This document shows, piece by piece, positions 32,401-38,951 of a DNA stretch of 43,724 nt (its first letter is position 1; every line of letters begins with the position of its first letter). A program made the position numbers and the translations under genes. The DNA is from a virus. The stretch is taken from IMG/VR virus record IMGVR_UViG_3300001356_000005, positions 1 through 43,724 of that record. One strand, written 5' to 3'. Below the pieces are notes generated by a model, which ran no database searches, was not told where the DNA came from, and was given only the letters and a program-made list of their open reading frames with translations.

Positions 32401-32611
32401 CGGCGGAGTCGGAGTTTACGAACGGATTTACACGCCCGTCCCGGCGGGCAAAGGCAGGCTGCAAGGGTGGTCGCTAATTGGGGATGGCCCCTTCACGCTC
32501 GTCATGCGTGACTGCGAAATGCACGGCCGCAAGTGGGGATCCGATGGACCATGGGAAAAAATCAATCCGTTCAGCTCGCAGCGGCGCGTCCAGACGCCTG
32601 TGATAGGCTAA
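29477..32611 (+). CDS. Large tail protein, probable tail nozzle or hub
   Basis: The 1044-residue product is the second largest and has no signal peptide. It starts at ATG 29477, behind GAGG. The N-terminus is PSVIGILKNMRMHAPQQIDS. The C-terminal half contains beta-propeller-like blades (YDGTSFVWSSDRLFRLYPLF, KGLWARWGIAVGPKIWFIGR, WRLSYADGYLYFDYPDPNG), as in the nozzle proteins that cap podovirus tails (P22 gp10 or T7 gp12 types). Assignment to that role is by pattern and context. Its stop codon lies at the edge of the inserted element that follows. Confidence 0.6.
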   Translation: MASVPSVIGILKNMRMHAPQQIDSRRGMTLVGTTSPGNFVHSLRRLNSGASFIRLAGADTRLIELVSPTLFPETFSGNPLSMVPFRPEQSPLPWMYIADSLQMRKISMALEDFLMGVAPPLSPPTTGFGPVSFQDIYDFSTETSAADWIAGGTGAAMAPSVQFSANVTAIVPDAGPTFPQFASAFLSGYTTGNFASVLPNTIAMFTAVSLPANLPITGTIAAAFASSTISSIVFQSGTTGACTIKIPSSAALLTNGALVYLSGTEYVQAKGCVQNPDGSFTFQAVTTLTHANGDSVVPKDTVRFYVPYSYPPSTFVGVALTSWAMQSSMTPGSANWVLTALKDLSTTLTNGVRQIQTTGATPDTIYLAMQVNLSWPDITSVKLDFDVDSTTNNFSVNYYSYTKNSGFPSSGSGWFVIAIPITSLSRIGSDATRTLANVAAIRITVNDVGTPQQISFSSFWVGGNYGPSNGSAPGYQYRVTARSTETGATSNGSPATQTAVSTSAGGQPVAIYMGNDSDLQLATYGVYDVYRFGGTLLQWTFLGTMPNPTIGATSVFFDVYPESAIASNPILQTDNFQPFPTVDTPKSGVVNVNGRTVSWVSGNEFNVNWSQGTQITINGVLYSFYQQPANQTTVVLNQVAGELTNVPYQIEQATILGVPLPCLWGPFSQGTASFLFAVGDLNQPGVLFLTKGNNPDAGPDTLQIEITSPSEPLMNGCMYDGTSFVWSSDRLFRLYPLFGSSLIVENGVIQQTTGTNLFTPIEVPNGKGLWARWGIAVGPKIWFIGRDGIYETTGGEPKPITLGDWSKLFPHEGGPGVSITLPAGFGGPLLPPDTTQPNKWRLSYADGYLYFDYPDPNGIPNTLVYDTETESWGVDVYNPFVTLHYGEEGAGVHSILLGTSAAQVCQFSQSGFKDLANPVQFGLAYPLMNEGGGEYSLVREALLGILSLSSDLNSLVLDVQVDLQVLSNVQLFALIGGVGVYERIYTPVPAGKGRLQGWSLIGDGPFTLVMRDCEMHGRKWGSDGPWEKINPFSSQRRVQTPVIG

Positions 32612-32618
32612 GATCATG
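32611..32618 (+). repeat. Left 8-bp direct repeat (target-site duplication)
   Basis: AGATCATG at 32611-32618 is repeated exactly at 33361-33368, just outside the two inverted repeats. The first A is also the last base of the TAA stop of the large tail gene. Confidence 0.75.
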
Positions 32619-32640
32619 GGGAATTATATAGATGACTCCC
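32619..32640 (+). repeat. Left terminal inverted repeat
   Basis: This 22-bp repeat reads GGGAATTATATAG and ends TGACTCCC. It pairs with 33339-33360 with a single mismatch at its position 14. Confidence 0.75.
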
Positions 32641-32663
32641 GCAAGTAAACAAAGGAGATACAA

Positions 32664-33050
32664 ATGAGCAATGAGCACGTCCACCCGCTTTTAAGGGAAG
32701 TTTTAGATAATATTGTCGTGGCACACGATAGTCCTTCGATGAATTACTGGCTCGAATGTATTTCTGACGCTTGTGAATCAGCGGGAGTGTTGGCCTCGCG
32801 GGATCAGGTACGTCAAATTGCCGATGACGTGAAAATCTCGCACGACAATTACGGAATGGCATTTCCGGTTCCGAGCGGCAATCCGATGGAGTCTGAATTT
32901 AAACGACTTAAACGATTGTTTGCGGAGGAAAAAGAGAAAGTGTTTTGCATGGAATGTGGCGGACGCGGACGAATTATCTCTCAAGGACCGTCTCACTCTT
33001 CGGATAGTCAGTGCTGGAAATGCCACGGAGAAGGCAAGCACAAGCCGTGA
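32664..33050 (+). CDS. Cassette gene 1: protein with a DnaJ-like zinc-binding tail
   Basis: The 128-residue product starts behind AAAGGAGATACAA, 23 bases inside the left inverted repeat. The N-terminal 85 residues are helical (HPLLREVLDNIVVAHDSPSM). The C-terminus has FCMECGGRGRIIS and CWKCHGEGKH, two CxxCxGxG motifs of the kind that bind zinc in the DnaJ cysteine-rich domain. It may bind a protein or nucleic acid. Codon use is more AT-rich than in neighbouring genes, consistent with separate origin. Confidence 0.65.
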   Translation: MSNEHVHPLLREVLDNIVVAHDSPSMNYWLECISDACESAGVLASRDQVRQIADDVKISHDNYGMAFPVPSGNPMESEFKRLKRLFAEEKEKVFCMECGGRGRIISQGPSHSSDSQCWKCHGEGKHKP

Positions 33051-33056
33051 AATCAA

Positions 33057-33066
33057 GGGAGTCAAC
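33057..33066 (+). repeat. Internal copy of the inner inverted-repeat end
   Basis: GGGAGTCAAC at 33057-33066 equals the first ten bases of the right inverted repeat (33339-33348). In both places it lies shortly after a stop codon. Here it also serves as a Shine-Dalgarno sequence for the small frame at 33067. Confidence 0.55.
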
Positions 33067-33090
33067 ATGAAAAGAGGACACTTGTTGTGA
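33067..33090 (+). CDS. Seven-codon leader-like frame
   Basis: ATG 33067 has GGGAG five bases upstream and encodes MKRGHLL before TGA 33088-33090. The stop overlaps the GTG start (33087) of cassette gene 2 as GTGA. It could couple or regulate translation of that gene, or be the remnant of a deleted gene. Confidence 0.35.
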   Translation: MKRGHLL

Positions 33091-33338
33091 GTGAGTTGAA
33101 AATGGGAGAAGGTGAGTTTTATCGAGGGCGGCAATTCTGTGAGCACATTGTAGGGCAACCACACATTCGGGACACAGATTATCCTTGCGACGTGTTCACA
33201 CCATGCACTTATGGTGCTGGAACTGGTCAATGTAGCGGAGACGGTCACTACATGTGCCGAGAGTGTGAGGAGCACAATGAGGCACTTTTCGTAGCAATCG
33301 AGAGCGGTGAAATTAACGAGTTAGCACATGAATGGTGA
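33087..33338 (+). CDS. Cassette gene 2: small cysteine- and histidine-rich protein
   Basis: The product has 83 residues from GTG 33087; ATG 33102 is an alternative. It has FCEHIVGQPH, then DYPCDVFTPCTY, QCSGDGHYMCRECEEH: six cysteines and several histidines spaced for one or two zinc sites. The stop is at the very edge of the right inverted repeat. The function is unknown. Confidence 0.55.
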   Translation: MSELKMGEGEFYRGRQFCEHIVGQPHIRDTDYPCDVFTPCTYGAGTGQCSGDGHYMCRECEEHNEALFVAIESGEINELAHEW

Positions 33339-33360
33339 GGGAGTCAACTATATAATTCCC
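33339..33360 (-). repeat. Right terminal inverted repeat
   Basis: This 22-bp repeat reads GGGAGTCAACTATATAATTC and ends CC on the plus strand. Reading outward it contains TATAAT (33351-33356), a perfect -10 box nine bases before the ATG of the next phage gene. Confidence 0.75.
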
Positions 33361-33368
33361 AGATCATG
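33361..33368 (+). repeat. Right 8-bp direct repeat (target-site duplication)
   Basis: AGATCATG is the exact copy of 32611-32618. Its ATG is the start codon of the following frame. Confidence 0.75.
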
Positions 33369-33542
33369 GAAGAGGAAGATCTGTACCCACTACTCACTAA
33401 GGGTTGTTCCCTACTTGTACTACTGAGGGGAGAACGCAAGCCGAATTGGACACCGCGACCGATAAAAGCGGATTCGTCCGGTTTATGGTACCGTCTTGGG
33501 AGGACCAGAATTTATCTGCCGATCACCAACTGTCCGCAATGA
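33366..33542 (+). CDS. Small unknown protein whose start lies in the target-site duplication
   Basis: An uninterrupted 58-residue frame starts MEEEDLYPLLTKGCSLLVLL and ends at TGA 33540-33542, just before the next gene. Without the inserted cassette its ATG would lie four bases after the tail gene stop, the normal spacing in this phage. The TATAAT in the right inverted repeat may now provide transcription. The function is unknown. Confidence 0.5.
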   Translation: MEEEDLYPLLTKGCSLLVLLRGERKPNWTPRPIKADSSGLWYRLGRTRIYLPITNCPQ

Positions 33543-33553
33543 CGATCTGACTT

Positions 33554-33742
33554 ATGGCTGCTGCGAGTCCTAATCCGATCAGCCTTCCCGTTGCGCCACA
33601 GCGGTGGTATCCAAACTTTCCCAACAGCAGCGATCGCGACACTCAAAACGTCTACGACGCCATCACGCGGCTTTACGATCTGCTCTACCAACAGCAACAG
33701 CAGATTCAGGTTCTGGCCGCTTATCTCAACAAAAATCCTTGA
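33554..33742 (+). CDS. Small helical protein
   Basis: The 62-residue product has a proline-rich opening (PNPISLPVAPQRWYPNFPN) and a long Gln-rich helix (LYDLLYQQQQQIQVLAAYLN) that could form a coiled coil. It is probably a small virion or assembly factor. The ribosome-binding site is weak. Confidence 0.5.
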   Translation: MAAASPNPISLPVAPQRWYPNFPNSSDRDTQNVYDAITRLYDLLYQQQQQIQVLAAYLNKNP

Positions 33743-33764
33743 AGGCGGGAGTATAATTTGCGGC

Positions 33765-34181
33765 ATGAACGACGAATTGAGATACGGCCTGCTTCCGCAG
33801 ACGACCGAGGACTGGGCGAGGCTTCGGAAATTCTTCCAGGGCGAGCGCGGCTTCGTTCCTCCGACCCACCTGGGAATGGCTTCCGTTGCCGAGACGCCCG
33901 AGGGAGAAATCGCCGGCGCCGTCATTCTCCAGATGGTGTCCTATCTCGGGCCGTTCAAGATCGATCCGCGCTGGACCGGACTGGTCGATTACGCAAAACT
34001 AAAGGAGCCGATCGATGAGACCTTCCGCAAGGGGCTCAAGCCGCATCTCGTGATTCAAGGCTATGTGGCTATCACGTCGGACGAACGGATCGCGCGAATT
34101 GCCGAGGTGGCTGGAATGGAACGCAAAAGAGATGCCGTGCTTTTGGTTCAGGAATTTGGCGAGCATACTGTGATCGGATAG
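33765..34181 (+). CDS. GNAT-like small protein
   Basis: The 138-residue product starts at ATG 33765. The longer upstream frame crosses the previous gene and is not used. Segments such as LGMASVAETPEGEIAGAVIL and GYVAITSDERIARIAEVAGM are reminiscent of an N-acetyltransferase fold, as in small phage proteins placed among internal virion genes. The usual acetyl-CoA P-loop is not clear, so enzyme activity is uncertain. TATAAT at 33752-33757 lies seven bases before the ATG. Confidence 0.5.
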   Translation: MNDELRYGLLPQTTEDWARLRKFFQGERGFVPPTHLGMASVAETPEGEIAGAVILQMVSYLGPFKIDPRWTGLVDYAKLKEPIDETFRKGLKPHLVIQGYVAITSDERIARIAEVAGMERKRDAVLLVQEFGEHTVIG

Positions 34182-34293
34182 CAGGGGGTGCGCCATCTGT
34201 TTCCTGACTGGATGCCAGAACCAGCAGCAAAAAAATCTCGAGACGCAGCAGTCTGCGCTCACGACGCAGCAGATCGCAACGTCGCAATTCGGC

Positions 34294-34725
34294 ATGAACG
34301 AACTTTCCGGCAGCCTTCCGGACGTCCTGAACTTCTTCAAGTCGCTCGTATCTGGCGGCCCGAAGGCGATGGAAGTCTTGCAGCCGGCAATTAGTAGTCT
34401 CACCTCACAGTACGAAAACGCAGCCGTTGCCGGGAATGAATTTGCTCCACGCGGAGGCGGACGTACAGCCGCACTCGAAAACGCGCCTTTCGAGGAAGCT
34501 GGGAAAATTGGCAACCTGGTCGCGTCCGAGCAGGTGGCTGGCGCCGAGGGTCTGACGAGCGTGGATCAACTGCTCGCGGGCCTGACGACTGGATCGGCGG
34601 CGAATGCCTCCAGCTCGAACATCTACCAGCAGGAAATCTTGCAGCAGCAGCAACAGCAACAGCAGCAGGCGGGCGCGTCTCTGGGATCCGGCATCGGCGC
34701 ACTGATCGCACTTTTGGCGGCATAG
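34294..34725 (+). CDS. Small structural protein with a poly-Gln tail, N-terminus probably longer
   Basis: From ATG 34294 the product has 143 residues: a helical front (LPDVLNFFKSLVSGGPKAME), a Gly/Ala middle (NEFAPRGGGRTAALENA) and EILQQQQQQQQQ before a hydrophobic end (LGSGIGALIALLAA). The pattern matches small proteins found before ejection proteins in other podoviruses. Upstream codons 34174-34293 stay open and look coding (LTGCQNQQQ, then SALTTQQIATSQFG), but no ATG, GTG or TTG is available. ATC 34195, six bases after AGGGGG, or CTG 34204 could be the true start. Confidence 0.55.
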   Translation: MNELSGSLPDVLNFFKSLVSGGPKAMEVLQPAISSLTSQYENAAVAGNEFAPRGGGRTAALENAPFEEAGKIGNLVASEQVAGAEGLTSVDQLLAGLTTGSAANASSSNIYQQEILQQQQQQQQQAGASLGSGIGALIALLAA

Positions 34726-34734
34726 GAGCACAGC

Positions 34735-35955
34735 ATGGCGGCTGGCGGGTTCTTAAGTGGATTGATCGGGTCCTACTCCTCGCAAATGCTCCAGAAGATC
34801 GACTTGGAGCATCAGCAGGAGCAGGACGACCGAAAGAACCGCGTGGCCTACCTGCAGGCCGCAATCGGTTCGGGAAAGCTCACGCCCGACGCCATGAACG
34901 CCGCCATCGACGAATTGGGCGAGATCACGTCGGGAGGCGGCAAGAAGGGAGGCGATCACCTTGACATCCTCAAGAAACTCGTCGGAAAGGTTTCGCAAGG
35001 GTCTGCGCCTACCCCGTTTGAACAGCGCGTTCCAGGAGAGGCTGCGTCCCGGCCGCAAACGCTTGGGGACATCCCTGCGGCGACGCGCCGGTCCACGGCT
35101 GCCACGGCGGCAGCGACGCCGGGCGGGGTAGACGCCTCGAAGGCGGGAGTTACATTCGGCGCCGACATGCCCCTGCCACCGAAGCGCGCCAAGACCATGA
35201 AGTCCCAGGAGGACATCGACAACGAGGAAATTGCGTTCGAGAAGCGGCGTTCCCAGGAAGTCACCGAACCGGCGGCGGAAAAAGTGGAAGAGCGGACGGA
35301 AGCGCGCGAACGCCTGCGGCAAATGCACGAGGACGGCCGCGCTGAAGCGAACCGATTGGCTGCCGATGCACGAACCAAGCAAGCCCAGGAACGACAGGAC
35401 GCCAGGGACAAGGCGAGCGCGGCACTCCGCGAGAAGTTGCAATCCAGGAGGGAAGCGGCAGCAACGGCCAAACTGGATGCGACCCAAAAGAAAACTTTGG
35501 ACACGGCCAACCGGAAGGAAATCGACTCCACCCTCACTCTTTACATTCGCACCATGCAGTCGGAACTTGCCGCGGTGCGCGGTGGAATCAAGGCCGCGAC
35601 TGAATATAACGACAAGTTGACCGAGACGGAGCAAAAGTGGGCCAAAGACCACAACCTCCGGTCCTTCCTCGGAGAGTCGGCCAATCTTGGACCTCCCGAA
35701 CAGATTCAAGTCTCCCAGGATCGCGCCGACAATCTGCAACGCGCCATCGATTTCGTGATTGCCAACAAGAACAAAGTTACCGACGAGACTTCGCTTGACC
35801 AGGTGGAAGGTGTGAGGGACAGCATCCTCGCGGGCGAAGGTCCGGAGATTTCCCGCACCGAAGTGAAGGCGCAGTTTCCGAACGCCACAGACCAGGTGAT
35901 CGACCAATTCCTCAGCAAGAAGAAATCGCAGGGCTGGAAAATCTCAAACAACTAA
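34735..35955 (+). CDS. Coiled-coil internal virion (ejection-like) protein
   Basis: The 406-residue product opens MAAGGFLSGLIGSYSS, like the small protein at 22682. It has a long charged coiled coil in the middle (VEERTEARERLRQMHEDGRA, and following) and helices at the end (DQVIDQFLSKKKSQGW). Podoviruses keep such soluble helical proteins inside the head and inject them with the DNA. The assignment is by composition, size and position before the larger ejection-like gene. Confidence 0.55.
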   Translation: MAAGGFLSGLIGSYSSQMLQKIDLEHQQEQDDRKNRVAYLQAAIGSGKLTPDAMNAAIDELGEITSGGGKKGGDHLDILKKLVGKVSQGSAPTPFEQRVPGEAASRPQTLGDIPAATRRSTAATAAATPGGVDASKAGVTFGADMPLPPKRAKTMKSQEDIDNEEIAFEKRRSQEVTEPAAEKVEERTEARERLRQMHEDGRAEANRLAADARTKQAQERQDARDKASAALREKLQSRREAAATAKLDATQKKTLDTANRKEIDSTLTLYIRTMQSELAAVRGGIKAATEYNDKLTETEQKWAKDHNLRSFLGESANLGPPEQIQVSQDRADNLQRAIDFVIANKNKVTDETSLDQVEGVRDSILAGEGPEISRTEVKAQFPNATDQVIDQFLSKKKSQGWKISNN

Positions 35956-38385
35956 ATGCCGCCACAGGGAACCACACTCGACCAGATGGACGCGGCCTTT
36001 GACCCACTGGCCCGGAAAAGCGCAGATGAGGGTTCCTTCGGCAGCATCCCGCCTCCTCCCAAACGATCGACAGCCGCGCCCGTCCCTACCGCTCAGGCCT
36101 CGAACGCCGCGCCTACGCTCGATGAAATGGAGCGCGCCATCGTTCCCAAGCCTCCTACGGACAAAAAAACCGGGCAACCCAAGGCCATGCCACCGGAGAA
36201 AAAAAGCACATGGGACAAATTGTGGACCGGCGTGGTCTCCCCGAAAACTTCCGAGTCGCTCGTTCGGTTCATGCCTGGGATGCTTGTGAGTGGCGGAATG
36301 ATGACGCTTCCCATTCCTTCCTCCAAGGATCTGATGAAGTACGCCGAGCAACAGCCCGGCGACACTCGCTTGCAGCACGCGTACCGTGAACTCGCCGGGT
36401 ACACCGCAGGATGGGAGAAGGGTGCGAGCGAACAGGTTTCCCAGATGACGTCGCTTGCGGGTGGCGCGCTCGAAGCGGCAGAATTACTGAGCGGCATCGG
36501 AGAAGCGAAGGCCGGCGAGCCGGTCGTGGAAGCGCTGACAACTAGAATTATCCGTCACGCGTTGCGTTTTCCAGGACGCGCCACGGGAGCGTACTTTGCC
36601 GTGCAGGGCGCGAAGATGGCGCTTACCCCGCAGCAAGAGGGCGAGAACAAGTACGATTCGTTCTGGCGGCGGATCAACGGGCTCAGCGCCTTCGTGGGGA
36701 CAGCCTATTCCTGGGGTTCGGAGATTCACCGGGTCATGCCGAAATTCGTCCAGCACTATTTCGGATTGAGCGAGGACATGGCGGCCAAGGTTTCTTCCAC
36801 CGTCAAGCAGGTGGAAATCACCAGAAGACAACACGAGGGAAACATCCAAGCGATCGACGCCGAGACTCGTGAGCAAATCGGCGCGCTGCGCGACAACCTG
36901 CAAAAAGAAATTGGAAACATCCACGGCCAGACGCACTCGGCGGTCCAGACGATCCTCACGCAAACTGAGGAGCTAATCGAGAAAAACAAGGCGAAACTGA
37001 CCGACGTTCAAAAGCAATCTCTGCGCGACGGCGCCCGCACCGTCGCCGACACCATGCAGGCATTTCTCCAGGAGAAAGCCCGCGTTGGGGCTCCCTTCGA
37101 CAAGATTGGCGAACAGATCCGTGGCGACGTGGCCTACGCGCCGGAGATTCAGGGAATTGTCGAAGCTGCCTTCAAGGACAACGGTCTCGAACCGGGCGAG
37201 ATTCCACCGAAAGCGGTGTCTCTGCTCAAGATGCCGGAGCCGGACGAAGAAGGCGCTCCTGCCGGAATCACCGTGCGCGGGCCGGACGGAAAGACCGTTC
37301 AGGTCAACGAGAAGTACCTGGCAGGATGGCTCGAAAAGGGCTACGAGCGCGTGGGCGGCATGAGCGGGGAAGGCGGTCTCGACTTCGACCGGCTGACCCG
37401 CGTGCGGGAAGACCTCGGTCAAGCGGCAGAATCGGCGAAGGACACGGCGCAGAAACGAGCGCTGTTCAAGGCTCGCGACGACGTAACCGACTTGCAGGAA
37501 AAGATCGCCACAAAGAATGGGCAGGGCGAAGCCTACCGCAAGGCCAAGAACGATTACCGGGAGTTCGTTCGCGGCATCGGTTCGGACATGGTGCACACCT
37601 TCCTCGATGCCGCGGACGCGGAAGCGCAGACGATGGCGCCAAAGATTTCCGCCATGATGAAGAACCGGGAGATTGGCGATGGCTTGCGCGGGGTGCTGAA
37701 AGCGGCTGGTGTCGACGTTGCCCCCCTGGACAAACTCCTCGAGACGCAAACCGCGATCGAGGAAGCCAGTGCCGAAGCCGAGCGGGTTCAGAAAACGCGT
37801 GTGGCCGAGACCGAAAAAACCGGACGCGCCAAGATCGCCGAGGCGGGCAAAACTGCGAAAGAGGACATCGGCAACGTGAAGACCTACTCGCTCGAACGCA
37901 AGGCCGAGGAAAAGGTTGCGCTTCGCGAACAAGTGCGCAAGGCCAAGGCAACCGAGATACGCGGCAAGAAAACGATTCGGGACCTGTTTGGCAAGGATCC
38001 CGAGGAGTTGTCGGGCCTGGACCGGCAGCGGCTCGACGAAATGCTCATCCGCGAGTCCATGAACCGGGCTAGCGCTGGCGGAATGGGCCAGTGGGCCTAC
38101 TGGACGCTCGGCTACGGACTGCTGAAGCTCGGTATGGGGAGCATCTTCGGCGTGCCAGGCGTGATCATCGGGGGCTCGCGCGTCTCCTTGCCGCGCAGCC
38201 TGCAAAACCCCAAGGTCCAGGATTGGGTGATTCGCCAGAGCGGAATCGATCCGGCCACGCCCGCCGGCGTTCGCGCGCGCCGCGGGCTCACTCACTTGCA
38301 GCGCGCGCTGCGCAGCGGCGTTCCCCAAGCGGCAGCGGCAAAGGCAGCGGAAGATTCTTTTGGAGAGATTCCAAAACGAAGATAA
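35956..38385 (+). CDS. Large internal virion or ejection-like protein
   Basis: The 809-residue product starts directly after the previous stop. A disordered Pro- and Thr-rich front is followed by hydrophobic or amphipathic segments (FMPGMLVSGGMMTLPIP; FVGTAYSWGSEIH), long coiled coils (about 275-350 and 580-680) and a hydrophobic C-terminal segment (WTLGYGLLKLGMGSIFGVPG). Membrane-capable helices joined by coiled coils are typical of podovirus ejection proteins, which build a channel for the genome. A tape measure is an alternative, but no tail-tube or tail-assembly genes are present. Confidence 0.55.
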   Translation: MPPQGTTLDQMDAAFDPLARKSADEGSFGSIPPPPKRSTAAPVPTAQASNAAPTLDEMERAIVPKPPTDKKTGQPKAMPPEKKSTWDKLWTGVVSPKTSESLVRFMPGMLVSGGMMTLPIPSSKDLMKYAEQQPGDTRLQHAYRELAGYTAGWEKGASEQVSQMTSLAGGALEAAELLSGIGEAKAGEPVVEALTTRIIRHALRFPGRATGAYFAVQGAKMALTPQQEGENKYDSFWRRINGLSAFVGTAYSWGSEIHRVMPKFVQHYFGLSEDMAAKVSSTVKQVEITRRQHEGNIQAIDAETREQIGALRDNLQKEIGNIHGQTHSAVQTILTQTEELIEKNKAKLTDVQKQSLRDGARTVADTMQAFLQEKARVGAPFDKIGEQIRGDVAYAPEIQGIVEAAFKDNGLEPGEIPPKAVSLLKMPEPDEEGAPAGITVRGPDGKTVQVNEKYLAGWLEKGYERVGGMSGEGGLDFDRLTRVREDLGQAAESAKDTAQKRALFKARDDVTDLQEKIATKNGQGEAYRKAKNDYREFVRGIGSDMVHTFLDAADAEAQTMAPKISAMMKNREIGDGLRGVLKAAGVDVAPLDKLLETQTAIEEASAEAERVQKTRVAETEKTGRAKIAEAGKTAKEDIGNVKTYSLERKAEEKVALREQVRKAKATEIRGKKTIRDLFGKDPEELSGLDRQRLDEMLIRESMNRASAGGMGQWAYWTLGYGLLKLGMGSIFGVPGVIIGGSRVSLPRSLQNPKVQDWVIRQSGIDPATPAGVRARRGLTHLQRALRSGVPQAAAAKAAEDSFGEIPKRR

Positions 38386-38465
38386 CCCAAAGGTTACCAG
38401 CCCGCACTTGAGTCCTTGAAAAAATACAATACAGGAAGATACTTAGTAGGTCATGTGGGAGCCAT

Positions 38466-38483
38466 AGGGTGGGCCCCCACTAT
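38466..38483 (+). other. Possible hairpin after the ejection-like gene
   Basis: ATAG and TGGG pair with CCCA and CTAT around a GC-rich loop, with a two-base bulge. No T-tract follows. It lies in a 100-base gap (38386-38485) that also has an AT-rich stretch (TTGAAAAAATACAATAC) of promoter-like composition but poor spacing. Confidence 0.3.
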
Positions 38484-38485
38484 AG

Positions 38486-38743
38486 GTGCTTCTGTTGGCA
38501 AAGAAAGTAACCAGGATGGAGCGGTTTGAGTTGCGTCTTGCTCGCGCGGACGGAGAACTAGTGGCGCTTCACGCGCGGTGTTTGGAGGTTCTTCACCTCA
38601 GCTCCCAAGCGAAAGAATCCGCCAAGGTCGAGGGTATTTTCAGCCGTCGCATGCAGAAACTCGTGGAACTCACGGCGGCCTGCGAGGAAGAAATCGCCGA
38701 ACTTAAACGCAAAATTGCCGTGCTGCGGACGCTGGCAAAATGA
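38486..38743 (+). CDS. Small coiled-coil protein of the lysis region
   Basis: The product is about 85 residues from GTG 38486; TTG 38495 or ATG 38516 are alternatives, and none has a strong ribosome-binding site. The frame is a continuous charged helix (ACEEEIAELKRKIAVLRTLA). It overlaps the next gene as ATGA. It has no membrane segment. A spanin-like or accessory role is possible but unproven. Confidence 0.5.
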   Translation: MLLLAKKVTRMERFELRLARADGELVALHARCLEVLHLSSQAKESAKVEGIFSRRMQKLVELTAACEEEIAELKRKIAVLRTLAK

Positions 38744-38943
38744 AAGTAGAAAGCGATTTTTGGGCCGTGGTTGGTTTCAACGCGGGCTTCCTTATTTTCG
38801 GGTTGCGGTGGGTTGCCGGCAGTCTGAAGGGTATCAGTATTGCCCACCGGCGCACCCAGGCCATGCTCAACATGCCGGAATGGGCTGACACGGACGACAA
38901 GAAACGTCTCGCGGCTGAACTGATTCGGCCGGGAGGAAGGTAG
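38740..38943 (+). CDS. Small single-pass membrane protein
   Basis: The product has 67 residues. Residues about 7-27 (FWAVVGFNAGFLIFGLRWVA) form one transmembrane segment, and the rest is polar. It sits immediately before the holin-like gene, so it may be a lysis accessory protein. Confidence 0.55.
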   Translation: MKVESDFWAVVGFNAGFLIFGLRWVAGSLKGISIAHRRTQAMLNMPEWADTDDKKRLAAELIRPGGR

Positions 38944-38951
38944 GAGGACAG

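Larger units (their letters stand above)
32619..33360. mobile_element. 742-bp transposon-like cassette without a transposase
   Basis: The unit is bounded by 22-bp inverted repeats (32619-32640 and 33339-33360) that match at 21 of 22 bases and begin GGGAATTATATAG. An 8-bp direct repeat (AGATCATG) flanks it on both sides. Inside are two small cysteine-rich genes and no transposase. The base composition is visibly more AT-rich than the flanks. Deleting the unit plus one repeat copy leaves TAAGATCATG, a normal 4-base gap between the tail gene and the 58-codon gene at 33366. This fits a non-autonomous (MITE-like) insertion carrying passenger genes. The parent transposon family is not known; 8-bp duplications occur in several. 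Confidence 0.75.

Noticed and set aside
34195-34212. Lipoprotein start (FLTGC) before the poly-Gln protein
   Set aside because: LTGC fits a lipobox, but no start codon allows a long enough hydrophobic signal in front of it.
34640-34675. CAG-rich run as a repeat array
   Set aside because: It is a short poly-Gln coding run inside a gene, not a separate repeat element.
35956-38385. Tail tape measure protein
   Set aside because: No tail tube, sheath or tail-assembly genes are present. The neighbours fit a short-tailed phage, so an ejection-type role fits better.
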